Assembly: GCA_963792175.1 (NCBI GenBank)
Contig: CAWBVG010000033.1
Location: 260,782-324,781 of the forward strand
DNA: 64,000 bases
Origin: CAWBVG01 sp963792175
Lineage (GTDB): Bacteria > Acidobacteriota > Vicinamibacteria > Vicinamibacterales > CAVVIG01
Direction of reading: 5' to 3'
Positions 51,292-60,196 of this stretch are shown here, piece after piece. Under the pieces are notes generated by a model. It ran no database searches and had not been told where the DNA came from. It saw nothing but the letters and a program-made list of their open reading frames with translations. Both the position numbers and the translations under genes were made by a program. Each line of letters begins with the position of its first letter. The first letter of the stretch is position 1.

Positions 51292-51976
51292 ACTCCCTAA
51301 TCAATCTCGATTCAACCTGTTAGACCGAATCTGGGGAAGGTTCTGGCGTTCGCATTTCGTGGCGAGACGACTGTTTTGTGCGGGTTTTGTGCGAACGCTT
51401 CCGCTGAGTGCGATTCGGTCCTCGACTCTTCCAACCACTTGACGCCGCCGCCTCCGCCTGTCATCGGCCGGTGGTAGATCGACAGAAATGCTTAGGGCCT
51501 CTGCCGATTTACCGGACAACCGGCTGGGGCCCGGTTGGAGAAAGCGGGCATCACGGTGCGACCGCGTTCACCGTGGACTTCCCCTCCAATATCGTCGGGC
51601 GGTTGTCAAATGGCCAAGACTCGCACCCGCGTCGGCGTCGGCTAAGCCGCTCAACATTCGCCAACTGCTGTTCGTTCTCCGAACACCTCAAGGACTTCAA
51701 CGGCGCCGCCTACGCGCTTGCGTACAGGCCATCGGAATCCTACAGCCTGGGTCGCCCACGCGACCCGCCTGGTAGCGGATGGTACGGTGAAGACCCTGGT
51801 GGCCGAAGGGACCGCGGCTAAACTCTCCCGCAACGCTCTGATTGCCGACCGCGTCCTCGAGGAGTGTCGCCTCGCCTTTGCCGACATCCGCACTCCTCCG
51901 CCGCCAACGGGAACCTCATGCCATTCTGACCAATCGAGCACTGCCGCCGTGTCTTTGTCACGAGCGATGTGTTGCG
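51292..51976. other. Region without a supported gene
   Basis: Short open frames exist on both strands (for example 51718 onward on the plus strand, with LVADGTVKTLVAEGTAAKLS), but none has a family motif, a ribosome-binding site or consistent codon use. The stretch lies next to the duplicated tRNA end and may be degenerate mobile-element sequence. Nothing more can be supported. Confidence 0.4.
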
Positions 51977-52532
51977 CTAGTCGTCAGAGGCGCTCAGGCG
52001 AGCTTCGACCGCCGCAATGTCTTCCGCGAGGGCACGAAACACGCGACGCAATGAGGTATCGAACTGGCGGCGCGTCGAGCACACGGCTGCGCGTGGCCGC
52101 CCTGTGCGAAGGCTCCAATATCCAGAAGCGGTCGCCTCGCGCCGCGCGCAGCCAAAGGGCCTGCACCATGAGCGCGGAGACGGAGAGCGAGGCAACGGTA
52201 AAACGCTTGCGCGACAAACGCCGGTTCTTCTCGAGAGAGACGATGGCAGCCTCAGCCGCCTTGGTAAAAGGCCCCTGGCTTATGCACACGACGGCGTTGC
52301 GCCTTCCACGCTTCTTGGTTGAAATCCGCATCGCCTCTGAAGCACCGGCGACGAGGTGCTGCCAACCCACGAACCGCGGCTTCAGAAATCTGATTCCGTC
52401 GCTCTTCCATCTGAATGGCAGGGTGTACTTCCGGCACGAGAATGTGAGCACGGCACCCGCCGAGATTGCCTTACGAGCGTAGCGACGAATGGTCCTTTTC
52501 TCGGCCTCCGGCGGCCTTGCTGCTGTGAACAT
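51977..52532 (-). CDS. Hypothetical protein, last gene of papain-like operon (frameshifted)
   Basis: About 185 residues after removing one extra base near 52065. The N-terminal part is basic (EKRTIRRYARKAISAGAVL) and the middle contains FLKPRFVGWQHLVAGASEAM and ALMVQALWLRAARGDRFWIL. The C-terminus is a clean helix (QFDTSLRRVFRALAEDIAAV then EARLSASDD). It starts 5 bp after the papain-like gene, which supports it as a real cistron. No family is recognised and no signal peptide or membrane segment is obvious. Confidence 0.5.
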
Positions 52533-52537
52533 GTCGT

Positions 52538-53041
52538 TCAGGCCTGCGGCGGTAAAGTGAGATACGTGGCTATCCAGCGCCCGCCGTTCCGGTAGTCGGT
52601 TCGCAACTCCGTATATCCGATGCCGATGGCGTTGTCGAAGAATGGATCCGCGAGAGCAAGGCTCCCCGACTGCGGATCGAAGCCGAAGATCACGCAGAAA
52701 TGATCCATCAAGCCGAAGGTGAGACCGACGCCTACTGGCCGACCAGCTGTGATCTCGGTTTCAATTGACGGCCCGGCGCTGGTGCTACGCAGAGCAATGA
52801 CACCCGGCTGCATAGAGCCCAGAACGCCCATACGCTGAAGGGATTTATCGAGCGCCGCACGCTTCTCGCAACCTGGCGGTACCGGATCGCAGCAAGGCTC
52901 CGCACGGACAGCCGACACCACGTCGCACATCCGAACCGACTGGGGCCGCTTGTAGAAATTAAAGACGCCGGCCGTGACTGCCGCCCAGCACCAGTTCATG
53001 TGGGGTGATTGCCTGACGCCGGTGAAAGGAAGGGTAACCAA
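52538..53041 (-). CDS. Papain-like (C39/AvrRpt2-type) cysteine peptidase
   Basis: 167 residues. The catalytic pattern is VRQSPHMNWCWAAVTAGVF (Gln then Cys), LMDHFCVIFGFD (His) and LALADPFFDN (Asp/Asn), as in small papain-like peptidases. MCDVVSAVRAEPCCDPVPPG contains extra cysteines typical of this group. The TTG at 53041 is the only start before the catalytic Gln, and it follows the stop of the upstream gene by 9 bp, so re-initiation is likely. There is no signal peptide, so the protein may act in the cytosol or be exported by an unusual route. Confidence 0.72.
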   Translation of the reverse strand: MVTLPFTGVRQSPHMNWCWAAVTAGVFNFYKRPQSVRMCDVVSAVRAEPCCDPVPPGCEKRAALDKSLQRMGVLGSMQPGVIALRSTSAGPSIETEITAGRPVGVGLTFGLMDHFCVIFGFDPQSGSLALADPFFDNAIGIGYTELRTDYRNGGRWIATYLTLPPQA

Positions 53042-53050
53042 GAAGAAAGC

Positions 53051-54329
53051 TCACTTTGGCAGAGGCAGTCCGTATGAAACGCCAACGGCCAATCCGTTCT
53101 GTCGATCCCGGCGTGTCGGTATACGCCGTTAACGCCGCGGGCAGAACATCGCCGATCGCAAACCTGTTGTCGGGCTCCATGCGGGTACCCAGGTGGAGCC
53201 CGACATTGATGACGACGAAGCGTCCAATACCGATGGCGCCGCCGATAAAATACTCCAAATTCTTAGGACCGTTGTTGAGATTGAGACCAAATCCGACGCT
53301 CCCCGCGCCGTAGTAGTTGCGGCCGTTTAGACCCGGAATGACGACGTTGAAGAAGCTGAAGGGAACCACCTGGCTGGCGGCACTATTGGTTTCCGTCACT
53401 CGACGTTCGTACGTCACAACGCCCGCGGCGTCCGTTCCGGTCTTGTACGCCGCCACGCCGACTTCCCGTTTGTCGACAAGAGAGTAGAGTAGGCCGCCAG
53501 ATACGGTCGCCCAGGGCTTGTTGCGAAACACGATCGCCGCGGATACGGGCGCCAGGCGTTCGCCCTTGATGGTGGCGGCAGCGCCCGTTCCCTCCACTGT
53601 ATAAATCGCCGGCTGTTGCGTCACTACGTTCACGCACGTGACTGTCACCACCGTCCGCGCATTGCCTGCAGGGCTCACCGGAAAGCCAGCCTGCGTCGAT
53701 GGCGTGAAGCCGATGATTCGCTCGCGGACAACCAAGAGCGCATCCCGCGCCTTGATGAGCGCCTGTCGGCGGTCACCGGCGTACTCGATGTTTTCCTGCG
53801 CCCAACGCAGGCGATCGAAGGCGTTCTTAAGCCAGGGGCCGTCGCCCGGTTTGGGCTGCGTCATACGAGCGGTCAGCGTCTTCGTAAGCTCCGCAGCCCG
53901 CGCGGTTAACAGCGTTGTCGACGCGATCGGCGCCTGCGGAGTCCCCTGCAAATCCTCCGCGAGCGTGTCCAGCCTGCTCTGTGCAGTGAGCGCATTGGTG
54001 CAGGGATTCGGCGAGGTCTGAGGGGTGCAGGCGACTCGCGCCGGCAATCCCTTGACCAGAGTCTCCACTTCCAGCGATTGCGCTTTCAGCTGGCCGAGGA
54101 CAAAGCCGGCATCGTCCACAAGGGCCGCGATTTGCGCCTCAAGGTCGGAGTCTCCAGCGACGGCCGCAACGGGTGCCGGCGCTCCGCCGCCAACAAGCGG
54201 TCCCAGAACGCCCAGAATCTGTGCGACCGGGTTGGGCGGTTCCGGCAGGGCCTCTGTCTTTGTCTCGACGCTGCAACTGTGAAACATGTTCTTGGTAACA
54301 ACCGCGCGCACGCGCGACCAATCGTCCAC
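53051..54329 (-). CDS. Predicted surface/outer-membrane protein with helical N-terminus (frameshifted)
   Basis: About 425 residues. The N-terminal 200 residues are helical (DLEAQIAALVDDAGFVLGQL, NAFDRLRWAQENIEYAGDRR). The C-terminal half is beta-rich (WATVSGGLLYSLVDKREVGV, GAGSVGFGLNLNNGPKNLEY, GAIGIGRFVVINVGLHLG). One extra base near 53090 hides the natural end, GLAVGVSYGLPLPK with stop at 53051-53053. Alternating residues and a Gly-rich end suggest a barrel. The start is uncertain; an ATG at 54329 is used, but an upstream frame (54478) could supply the real N-terminus. No named family is recognised. Confidence 0.55.
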
Positions 54330-54582
54330 AAAGCAGAAACCGCTGCAGCGTTCGGCGTATCCGCGCGCGGATCACGCGCCGCTGCTACCACCGGGACAAC
54401 GGCTCCCTCGCGTTCCTGACGTGAGAGCCAGACGGCTTTCAGAGAGCAACGCACGTGAGCCGAGCCGGTGTCGGTCATGCGGCGTTCACGAACCAGGGTC
54501 GAAAATCAGTTGCGGAGATCGTCCCGGCTACGACAACGGTAGCGCTTAGAATAGCGGGCGCGACATCAACCCGGGAGGGCTC

Positions 54583-55347
54583 ATGAGCACCGCAGGACCT
54601 GCGGCGGAAACCCGAAGCAGCATCGCCCGCCCGCAAAACTTCCAGACGCGTCCGGCCGATCACCGCTTCTTCAGCATCATGTCCGTTGTCACGTCCGTGA
54701 CGATTATGGCGGGCTTCTGGAACATGTACCTGCCGAAGATCCTGTCGGGAGCACCGGCGCTCCCGCCGATCATTCACGTGCACGCAGCGATCTTCACCAG
54801 CTGGCTGGCGTTCTACGTCATGCAGACGACGCTTGTCTTGAACGGCAAAACGGCAATCCATCGACGGCTCGGTATTGCCGGAGTCGTGCTCGCGGCGCTG
54901 ATGCTCGTCATCGGCACGGCAACCTCGATCACGGTCACGCGTCTGGGACACCGCGGCATTCCGGGCGTCGAGTTTCCGGATCCGGCAGGCTTCCTCCTGC
55001 TGAATCTCAACGCGGTCTTTGTTTTTGCAATCCTCGTCGCCGCCGGGTGGTACTTCCGCCGCAACGCGCAGACGCATAAACGACTGATGCTGATGGCGAC
55101 GATGAGCGGGCTGGTTGGCCCTGGCGCGAGCCGCTTACCGTTTGCCAGCGGAAAGCCACCGGTAATCGCGCTGCTCGTATTGGGGTTTCTCGTCACCGGA
55201 CCAATCTACGATCTCGTGACGCGGCGGCGCGTGCATGCCGCATATCTTTGGAGCGTGCCCCTGGCGTTCCTCGCGGTTCCGCCAATTGTCGCGCAGCTCT
55301 CAGCCAGTGCGGCATGGCAACGAGTCGCGGCCATGTTGTTGGATTGA
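54583..55347 (+). CDS. Polytopic membrane protein with conserved histidines
   Basis: 254 residues with about seven hydrophobic helices (SVVTSVTIMAGFWNM, VHAAIFTSWLAFYVM, GIAGVVLAALMLVIGTAT, LLLNLNAVFVFAILVAA, VIALLVLGFLVTGPIY, YLWSVPLAFLAVPPIV). Histidines occur at helix ends (PPIIHVHAA, AIHRRLG, TQ/HKRLMLMA, RRVHAAYLW), a pattern seen in heme-binding or DUF2306/DUF420-like membrane proteins. The exact family is uncertain. It is divergent from the papain-like operon across a 250-bp gap. Confidence 0.7.
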   Translation: MSTAGPAAETRSSIARPQNFQTRPADHRFFSIMSVVTSVTIMAGFWNMYLPKILSGAPALPPIIHVHAAIFTSWLAFYVMQTTLVLNGKTAIHRRLGIAGVVLAALMLVIGTATSITVTRLGHRGIPGVEFPDPAGFLLLNLNAVFVFAILVAAGWYFRRNAQTHKRLMLMATMSGLVGPGASRLPFASGKPPVIALLVLGFLVTGPIYDLVTRRRVHAAYLWSVPLAFLAVPPIVAQLSASAAWQRVAAMLLD

Positions 55348-55480
55348 CGCGACCCGCGCCGCCCTGCTGCGCCGGCTGGGCCGCAGTCAGGAGTCGCGCA
55401 CAGCGTATGACAAAGCCATCGAGCTGGCAGGCAACACCGCCGAGACCTGACGCGGCGCCGCGACCAGCTGGACCTCGCCA
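55338..55480 (+). pseudogene. C-terminal fragment of an ECF-type sigma factor (DUF6596-like)
   Basis: Right after the membrane gene stop, the frame reads DATRAALLRRLGRSQESRTA followed by YDKAIELAGNTAE. With one base removed it continues LTRRRDQLDLA. This is the typical TPR-like tail of the long ECF sigma factors that carry a DUF6596 region (pattern LLRRLGR...AYxxALxLxxNxxER). No other part of such a gene is present, so it is a remnant of a deleted sigma factor. Confidence 0.5.
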
Positions 55481-55612
55481 CGTCTTCGCGCGGCGGACGG
55501 TGGGGCCTTGATGACCAGTTGTGGTTGAAATCGAGTCACGCTGGATCGAAGACGGATCGGTCAACAGTGCGCGACGACACGCGATGTAAGTGGTTCGCGC
55601 GGCCAATCGGAC

Positions 55613-56321
55613 CTATTTCAATTCAAAGACATAGGCGTGCGGTGCGCCTTCGATGGCTTCTTCCGTGTGCACGCTGCCGCGCATGGAATAGGTCGCCGTG
55701 AACTTCGTCTGCGTGTTGACTCTCGACGCGCCGTCCCGCGGCGTGGCCCTCAGTGTGCCGCCTTCCACCCATACGGCAACGGCGTCGCGCACATGACGGT
55801 GGAGCGGCCCGACGCGGTGAGGCGTGAAGGCGTAGTCCCACACGCGGACCCGATCGTTGTCCAGAAGCTGCTTCGCGCCTTCCCGCGGAAAAGCCGGATG
55901 GCAGATCCGCCGACGGATCGTCGCCAATCGGCGCGTCCTGCTTCAGCTCGATCATGATCGCGTGCAGCGGCGTGTCGCTCGTGCCTTCCTCGACGTGGGT
56001 CAGGCCCTTGAGCTGAAACGTGACGCCGCCAGCCGCGTTGCTGACGTTGCGCTTCGATCCGTCGGCGTCCGTTATGACGCGGGTGCCGGGCTCGAGATAC
56101 ACTCCGGCCAGCGCGTACGGATGACGATGGAGCGGCGTCGGTTGACCTTTGGGCCACACGACGTCCCACACGGTGACGCGGTCGTTGTCGAGCAACTGTT
56201 TCGCGCCCGCGCGCGGGAAGGGCGGCGGAAGATGTGCGGGCGGCGGAGCGGCCTGCTGCGCCATCATTCCGACCGCCCCGCATGCGAGGGCCGTCGCGAG
56301 CCATACAGCCATGCGCTTCAC
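55613..56321 (-). CDS. Secreted bicupin protein (frameshifted)
   Basis: GTG 56321 has AGGAGG 6 bases upstream and begins a signal peptide (MKRMAVWLATALACGAVGMM). Two cupin-like halves repeat the same motif: PFPRAGAKQLLDNDRVTVWD with PLHRHPYALAGVYL, and FPREGAKQLLDNDRVRVWD with PLHRHVRDAVAVWV. The halves are joined after removing one base near 55895. About 235 residues. Cupins bind metals via the His pairs seen here. The identical linker words point to an internal duplication. The ligand is unknown. Confidence 0.72.
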
Positions 56322-56527
56322 GTGCAGCCTCCTGTCGGTCGTCATTATAACGACGGGCGCATGCAGGTCGAAAGCGAGAGCGTTCCTTCGATCGGTTATC
56401 GGTCTTCTCGCGAGCGTCTCGGGCGTGCTCCAGGTCCGTCGCTGTCTTACAATCGGTCGCGCGAGGTGATCTGATGCGGCGGCGTGATGTTCTTGCAGGC
56501 GGTCGTAGTTCGATAGTCGAGGTTTAG

Positions 56528-57721
56528 ATGAATCGTCATCTCATTGCTGGTGTCACGCTCGCCGTTGCCGCGCTCGGTGTGGCGATAGGCGCGCAGCGTG
56601 GCGGAAATCGTGTTCGGCTTACTCCTGGGCAGGAATGTCCATCGGGTACGACTGAAACGCGCCCCGGCGTTTGTCAGGCGCCCGAATTCCCGCCGCCGAG
56701 CATCGTCGACTACCGCCCCAGGTCGACGCTCGTCGCGGCGGAGCATCCGGTGCCGAGGTCGAAGTTTCCGTCGATCGACATACACGGGCATCCGCCGGCT
56801 CTCATCAGCGCCGAATCGATCGACCGCGTGGTCGCGGAGATGGACAAGCTGAACCTGCGCGTGATGGTGAGCGCCGACAACTCGTCCGGCGATCGGCTGA
56901 CGCGCGCGCTCTCCGCCATCCACGCCAGCGCGCACAAGGATCGATTCCGCGTGCTGGCCGGCGTCAATTTCAGCAACGTCGGACCCGACTGGGGCGTGCG
57001 GGCCGTTGCCCAGCTCGAAGCCGACATCAAGGCCGGCGCAGTCGGCGTCGGTGAAGTGCCGAAATCGTTCGGCCTTCGCAACCGCAAGCCCGATGGCTCG
57101 CGGCTGCGCATCGACGATCCCGAGCTCGATCCGCTGTGGGCGGCGTTCGCCCGTCTGGGCGTTCCTGTCTTCATCCACACGGCCGAGCCGCAGGAATTCT
57201 TCCAACCGCTCGATCTGCATAACGAGCGGTGGCTGGAGCTCGCCTTGTTTGCCGACCGCCGCAACAACCAGCCAGGTGGTGTGACGTTCGAAGAGCTGCT
57301 GACGGAACGCAACAACGTCTTCCTCAGGCATCCGAAAACACAGTTCATCGCGGCGCATTTCGGCTGGCACGCCAACGACCTTGCGCGGGCGGCAAAGATG
57401 CTGGACGACTTCCCCAACGTCACCGTCGAAGTGGGCGCCATCCTCTACGACCTGGGTCGGCAGCCGCGTGCCGCGCGCGACTTCTTCACCAAGTACCAGG
57501 ATCGCATCATGTTCGGCAAGGACGCGTTCGAACCGAGCGAGTACCCGTACTACTGGCGCGTGTTCGAAACCGCGGACGAGTACTTCGACTATTACCGCGA
57601 CTATCATGCGTTCTGGAAGCTGTACGGAATGAGCCTTCCCGATGACGTGCTGAAGAAGCTGTACTACCGGAACGCGCTGCGCGTCGTGAAGGGTTTGCCG
57701 CAGAGCGGTTGGCCGCAGTAG
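56528..57721 (+). CDS. Secreted amidohydrolase-2 family protein
   Basis: 397 residues with a signal peptide (MNRHLIAGVTLAVAALGVAI). After a linker with CPSGTTETRPGVCQ, the barrel contains FPSIDIHGHPPALIS (HxH), GVGEVPKSFGL, VFIHTAEPQEFFQP (His), FIAAHFGWHANDL (His) and IMFGKDAFEPSEY (Asp). This is the metal-binding order of PF04909 hydrolases/decarboxylases. The frame is intact. Similar exported enzymes are numerous in Acidobacteria; the substrate is unknown. Confidence 0.85.
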   Translation: MNRHLIAGVTLAVAALGVAIGAQRGGNRVRLTPGQECPSGTTETRPGVCQAPEFPPPSIVDYRPRSTLVAAEHPVPRSKFPSIDIHGHPPALISAESIDRVVAEMDKLNLRVMVSADNSSGDRLTRALSAIHASAHKDRFRVLAGVNFSNVGPDWGVRAVAQLEADIKAGAVGVGEVPKSFGLRNRKPDGSRLRIDDPELDPLWAAFARLGVPVFIHTAEPQEFFQPLDLHNERWLELALFADRRNNQPGGVTFEELLTERNNVFLRHPKTQFIAAHFGWHANDLARAAKMLDDFPNVTVEVGAILYDLGRQPRAARDFFTKYQDRIMFGKDAFEPSEYPYYWRVFETADEYFDYYRDYHAFWKLYGMSLPDDVLKKLYYRNALRVVKGLPQSGWPQ

Positions 57722-57790
57722 AGACGTTGGGCGGCTTTGGTGGCTATCAGCTCATTTTCGACTGCTGCTGCGACCAATGGCGCGTCGACG

Positions 57791-59053
57791 TCATCGCTGT
57801 GAATGACCCGAACGGTGGGTGTCAGCTTGGTGCGCGGAGGACGGGAAGTTGTATCGGCCAAGCCTCGAGACGAGGACGCTCGCGCATACCAGCGAGACGC
57901 CGAACACGGCGAGCGCGATCTGATAGGAGCGCGTCTCGTCAAAACTGAGGCCCATCAGCACAGGCCCCAGCCCGGTCCCCACGGTGAAAATCGCGAACAG
58001 ACATCCGTAGATCTCGCCATAGGAGCGCAGCCCGAAGTAACGGCTGACCATGAACCCGATCACGTCCACTTCGGCCCCGAGCCCGAAGCCGAGGGCGATC
58101 GCCGCGAGGATCAGCGCCGGACCACCAAGGCCGGCGGCGAGAATACCAACGCCGGCCAGCGGCAGCAGGAAGAGCACGGAGGCGACGTACGGTGCAAAGA
58201 ATCGATCCAGCAGATAGCCGGAGACCAGCCGTCCGGCGATGGTCGACAGTCCCACCGCGGACAGCGCCGCCGTGGCCTGCCCGATCGCGAAACCACGGTC
58301 GGTCAGCAACGGCACCAGATGGCCGACAATGCCGTTGATCGCCGTGACCACGAGGAAGACCGGAAGCGCCAGGAGCCAGAAACTGGTGGACCGGACCGAC
58401 TCGCCGAGCGTCAGTCCCGGAAGGATGCTGTCGCCGTAGGTGATTGTGCGCGCGTGGCTGTCGGGTTCCCGGATAAAAATCGCGACGACCGGAAAGGCGA
58501 CGCTGAACATCAGCGCCGCAAGTGCCACATAGCCGGCACGCCACCCGTACGCCTCAATGACGGCGCGGGCGAACTGCGGTACCAGCGTGGCGCCAACCCC
58601 GATGCCGGTCATCGCGATGCCAAGCGCAAGGCCGCGGCGCTCGTCGAACCACGACGACACGGCCTTGGCGTACGGCAGCGGCGCCTGCCCCGCGCTGAGC
58701 AGTCCGACCAGGCCAGCCATCGCGATGAACACGGCCGGCACAGGAGGGGTCAGCGACAGCGAGGCCAGCGCCAGCGCGAAGAGCACGATGGACGTCAGCG
58801 AGACCCGGCGAATCCCGTAGCGATCGATGGCGCGGCCGAGAAAGGGATACGCCGCCGCCGCAAATCCGTGGCCGACGAGCAGTGTCGAGGAGAACGTGGC
58901 CCGATCCCATCCGAATTCCCTTGTCACCGGCCCGAGGAACAATCCGAATGTGAAGAACACGATCGGACCGTTGCCGACAATCAGTCCCACCGCGGATCCA
59001 AACACCACCCACCACGGGCTCCTCAGCCCGGGCGGGGCCGCTGCAACTGTCAT
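57791..59053 (-). CDS. MFS transporter (oxalate/formate antiporter-like)
   Basis: 420 residues with about 12 membrane helices. The MFS signature between helices 2 and 3 reads YPFLGRAIDRYGIRRVSLTS. Helix 4-5 contains SSWFDERRGLALGIAMTGIG, typical of the oxalate/formate and monocarboxylate group. The central loop holds REPDSHARTITYG. The start overlaps the stop of the upstream amidohydrolase by 4 bases (ATGA). The two probably import and process the same carboxylate-type compound. Confidence 0.88.
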   Translation of the reverse strand: MTVAAAPPGLRSPWWVVFGSAVGLIVGNGPIVFFTFGLFLGPVTREFGWDRATFSSTLLVGHGFAAAAYPFLGRAIDRYGIRRVSLTSIVLFALALASLSLTPPVPAVFIAMAGLVGLLSAGQAPLPYAKAVSSWFDERRGLALGIAMTGIGVGATLVPQFARAVIEAYGWRAGYVALAALMFSVAFPVVAIFIREPDSHARTITYGDSILPGLTLGESVRSTSFWLLALPVFLVVTAINGIVGHLVPLLTDRGFAIGQATAALSAVGLSTIAGRLVSGYLLDRFFAPYVASVLFLLPLAGVGILAAGLGGPALILAAIALGFGLGAEVDVIGFMVSRYFGLRSYGEIYGCLFAIFTVGTGLGPVLMGLSFDETRSYQIALAVFGVSLVCASVLVSRLGRYNFPSSAHQADTHRSGHSQR

Positions 59054-60081
59054 GAGGCCGATGCGAGATTGAAGAACCTCTCGACATTCGTCGTGAAGAT
59101 ATTCGACTGTTCGGCTTCCGTGCAGTCGGAAGTTTTCACAGCCGCGATGCTCTCACGAATCGAGGATCGGCCGCCGGTGGCGTCGAACGGCGCGTCGGTG
59201 CCGAACAGCAGGTGGTCGGCGCCGAGGAAATCCCGGGCGACATTCACCGCGCCCGGCGAGAACGCCCCCATGTCGCCGTAGAACCGGCGGAAGTATTCGA
59301 TGGGATGCTGCGTCAGGCGTCCCTCCGTCAGGATCGCGAGGTCTTCGCTGAACTGGTCGAACATCGACGTCATTCGGCCGTGGAAGAACGGGATCATCGC
59401 GGCGGTGTGGTGAACGAGGATCTTCAATCCAGGATGCGTCTGCATGATGCCGCTGAAGACCAGCCGCGCCACCGCGGCCGTGCTCTCGTACGGCCAGCCG
59501 AACACCTGCCAGATCAGGTACTTCGAATCCTGCTCCGCGGCATAGTCCGCGTGGGTGCTACTGCGCGCGGGATGCAGCAGCACGGGCACGCCCTTGTCGG
59601 CCAGCGTCTTCCACACCGGCCGGAACTCGGGTGCGTCGAGCGGCCGGCCGTTGACGTTGGTGAAGATCTGAACGGCGCACAGCCGCAGCTGGTCGAACAG
59701 GCGCTCGATCTCGCGGCATGCCGCATCGGGCTCGTTCATGGGAACGGCGCCTGCCGCGCCGGCGAACCGCGTCGGGTACTTGGCAACCAGCTCCGCGAGC
59801 TCGTCGTTGGCAATCGTCGACAGCTCCACGCTCGACGCCGGGGCAATCTGTTCGGGCGATGGGCTCGCGAGGCTGATCACTTGCCGGTAGCCTTCGAACT
59901 CGTCCATCATGCGAAAGCGGGCCTCGAGACTCGTCAGCCCTTCGTAGTTGGGTGCCTTGCGTCCGGTGCGCACGTATTGGAGGTGCGCGGGACTGCTGGC
60001 GGCAAAGTCCTTCGAACCGGCGCGCGCCCAGCGTGTTTCTTCGTACCTCGGCGGCAGGATGTGGCAGAAGGCGTCGATCAT
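59050..60081 (-). CDS. Amidohydrolase-2 family protein (ACMSD-like)
   Basis: About 343 residues from ATG 60081 (MIDAFCHILPPRYEE); GTG at 60087 is possible. Motifs of the ACMSD/decarboxylase group: MIDAFCHILPP (CxH in place of HxH in the first ligand pair), VPVLLHPARSSTHADY, LKILVHHTAAMIPFF and LLFGTDAPFDATGG. No signal peptide, so it works in the cytoplasm, unlike the exported amidohydrolases nearby. The downstream MFS gene overlaps by 4 bases, which links transport and breakdown of an aromatic or keto acid; this is inference. Confidence 0.85.
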   Translation of the reverse strand: MIDAFCHILPPRYEETRWARAGSKDFAASSPAHLQYVRTGRKAPNYEGLTSLEARFRMMDEFEGYRQVISLASPSPEQIAPASSVELSTIANDELAELVAKYPTRFAGAAGAVPMNEPDAACREIERLFDQLRLCAVQIFTNVNGRPLDAPEFRPVWKTLADKGVPVLLHPARSSTHADYAAEQDSKYLIWQVFGWPYESTAAVARLVFSGIMQTHPGLKILVHHTAAMIPFFHGRMTSMFDQFSEDLAILTEGRLTQHPIEYFRRFYGDMGAFSPGAVNVARDFLGADHLLFGTDAPFDATGGRSSIRESIAAVKTSDCTEAEQSNIFTTNVERFFNLASAS

Positions 60082-60196
60082 GGTCACCGATGATTCCTTC
60101 CTATTCCCGCGCTGCCCGCAACCGGACCCAACGGCGCGGGTGGGACATGTTCGCACGACACTGGAGGATGCGGAACGGCAGCGTGGCCGGTCGGCA

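Noticed and set aside
51108..54580. Intact prophage or integrative element
   Set aside because: No integrase, capsid, terminase or transfer gene is seen; only an att-like repeat and accessory genes.
57803..59281. 492-residue plus-strand frame opposite the MFS gene
   Set aside because: Composition is Arg/Gln/His-rich without any domain; the minus strand has clear MFS helices.
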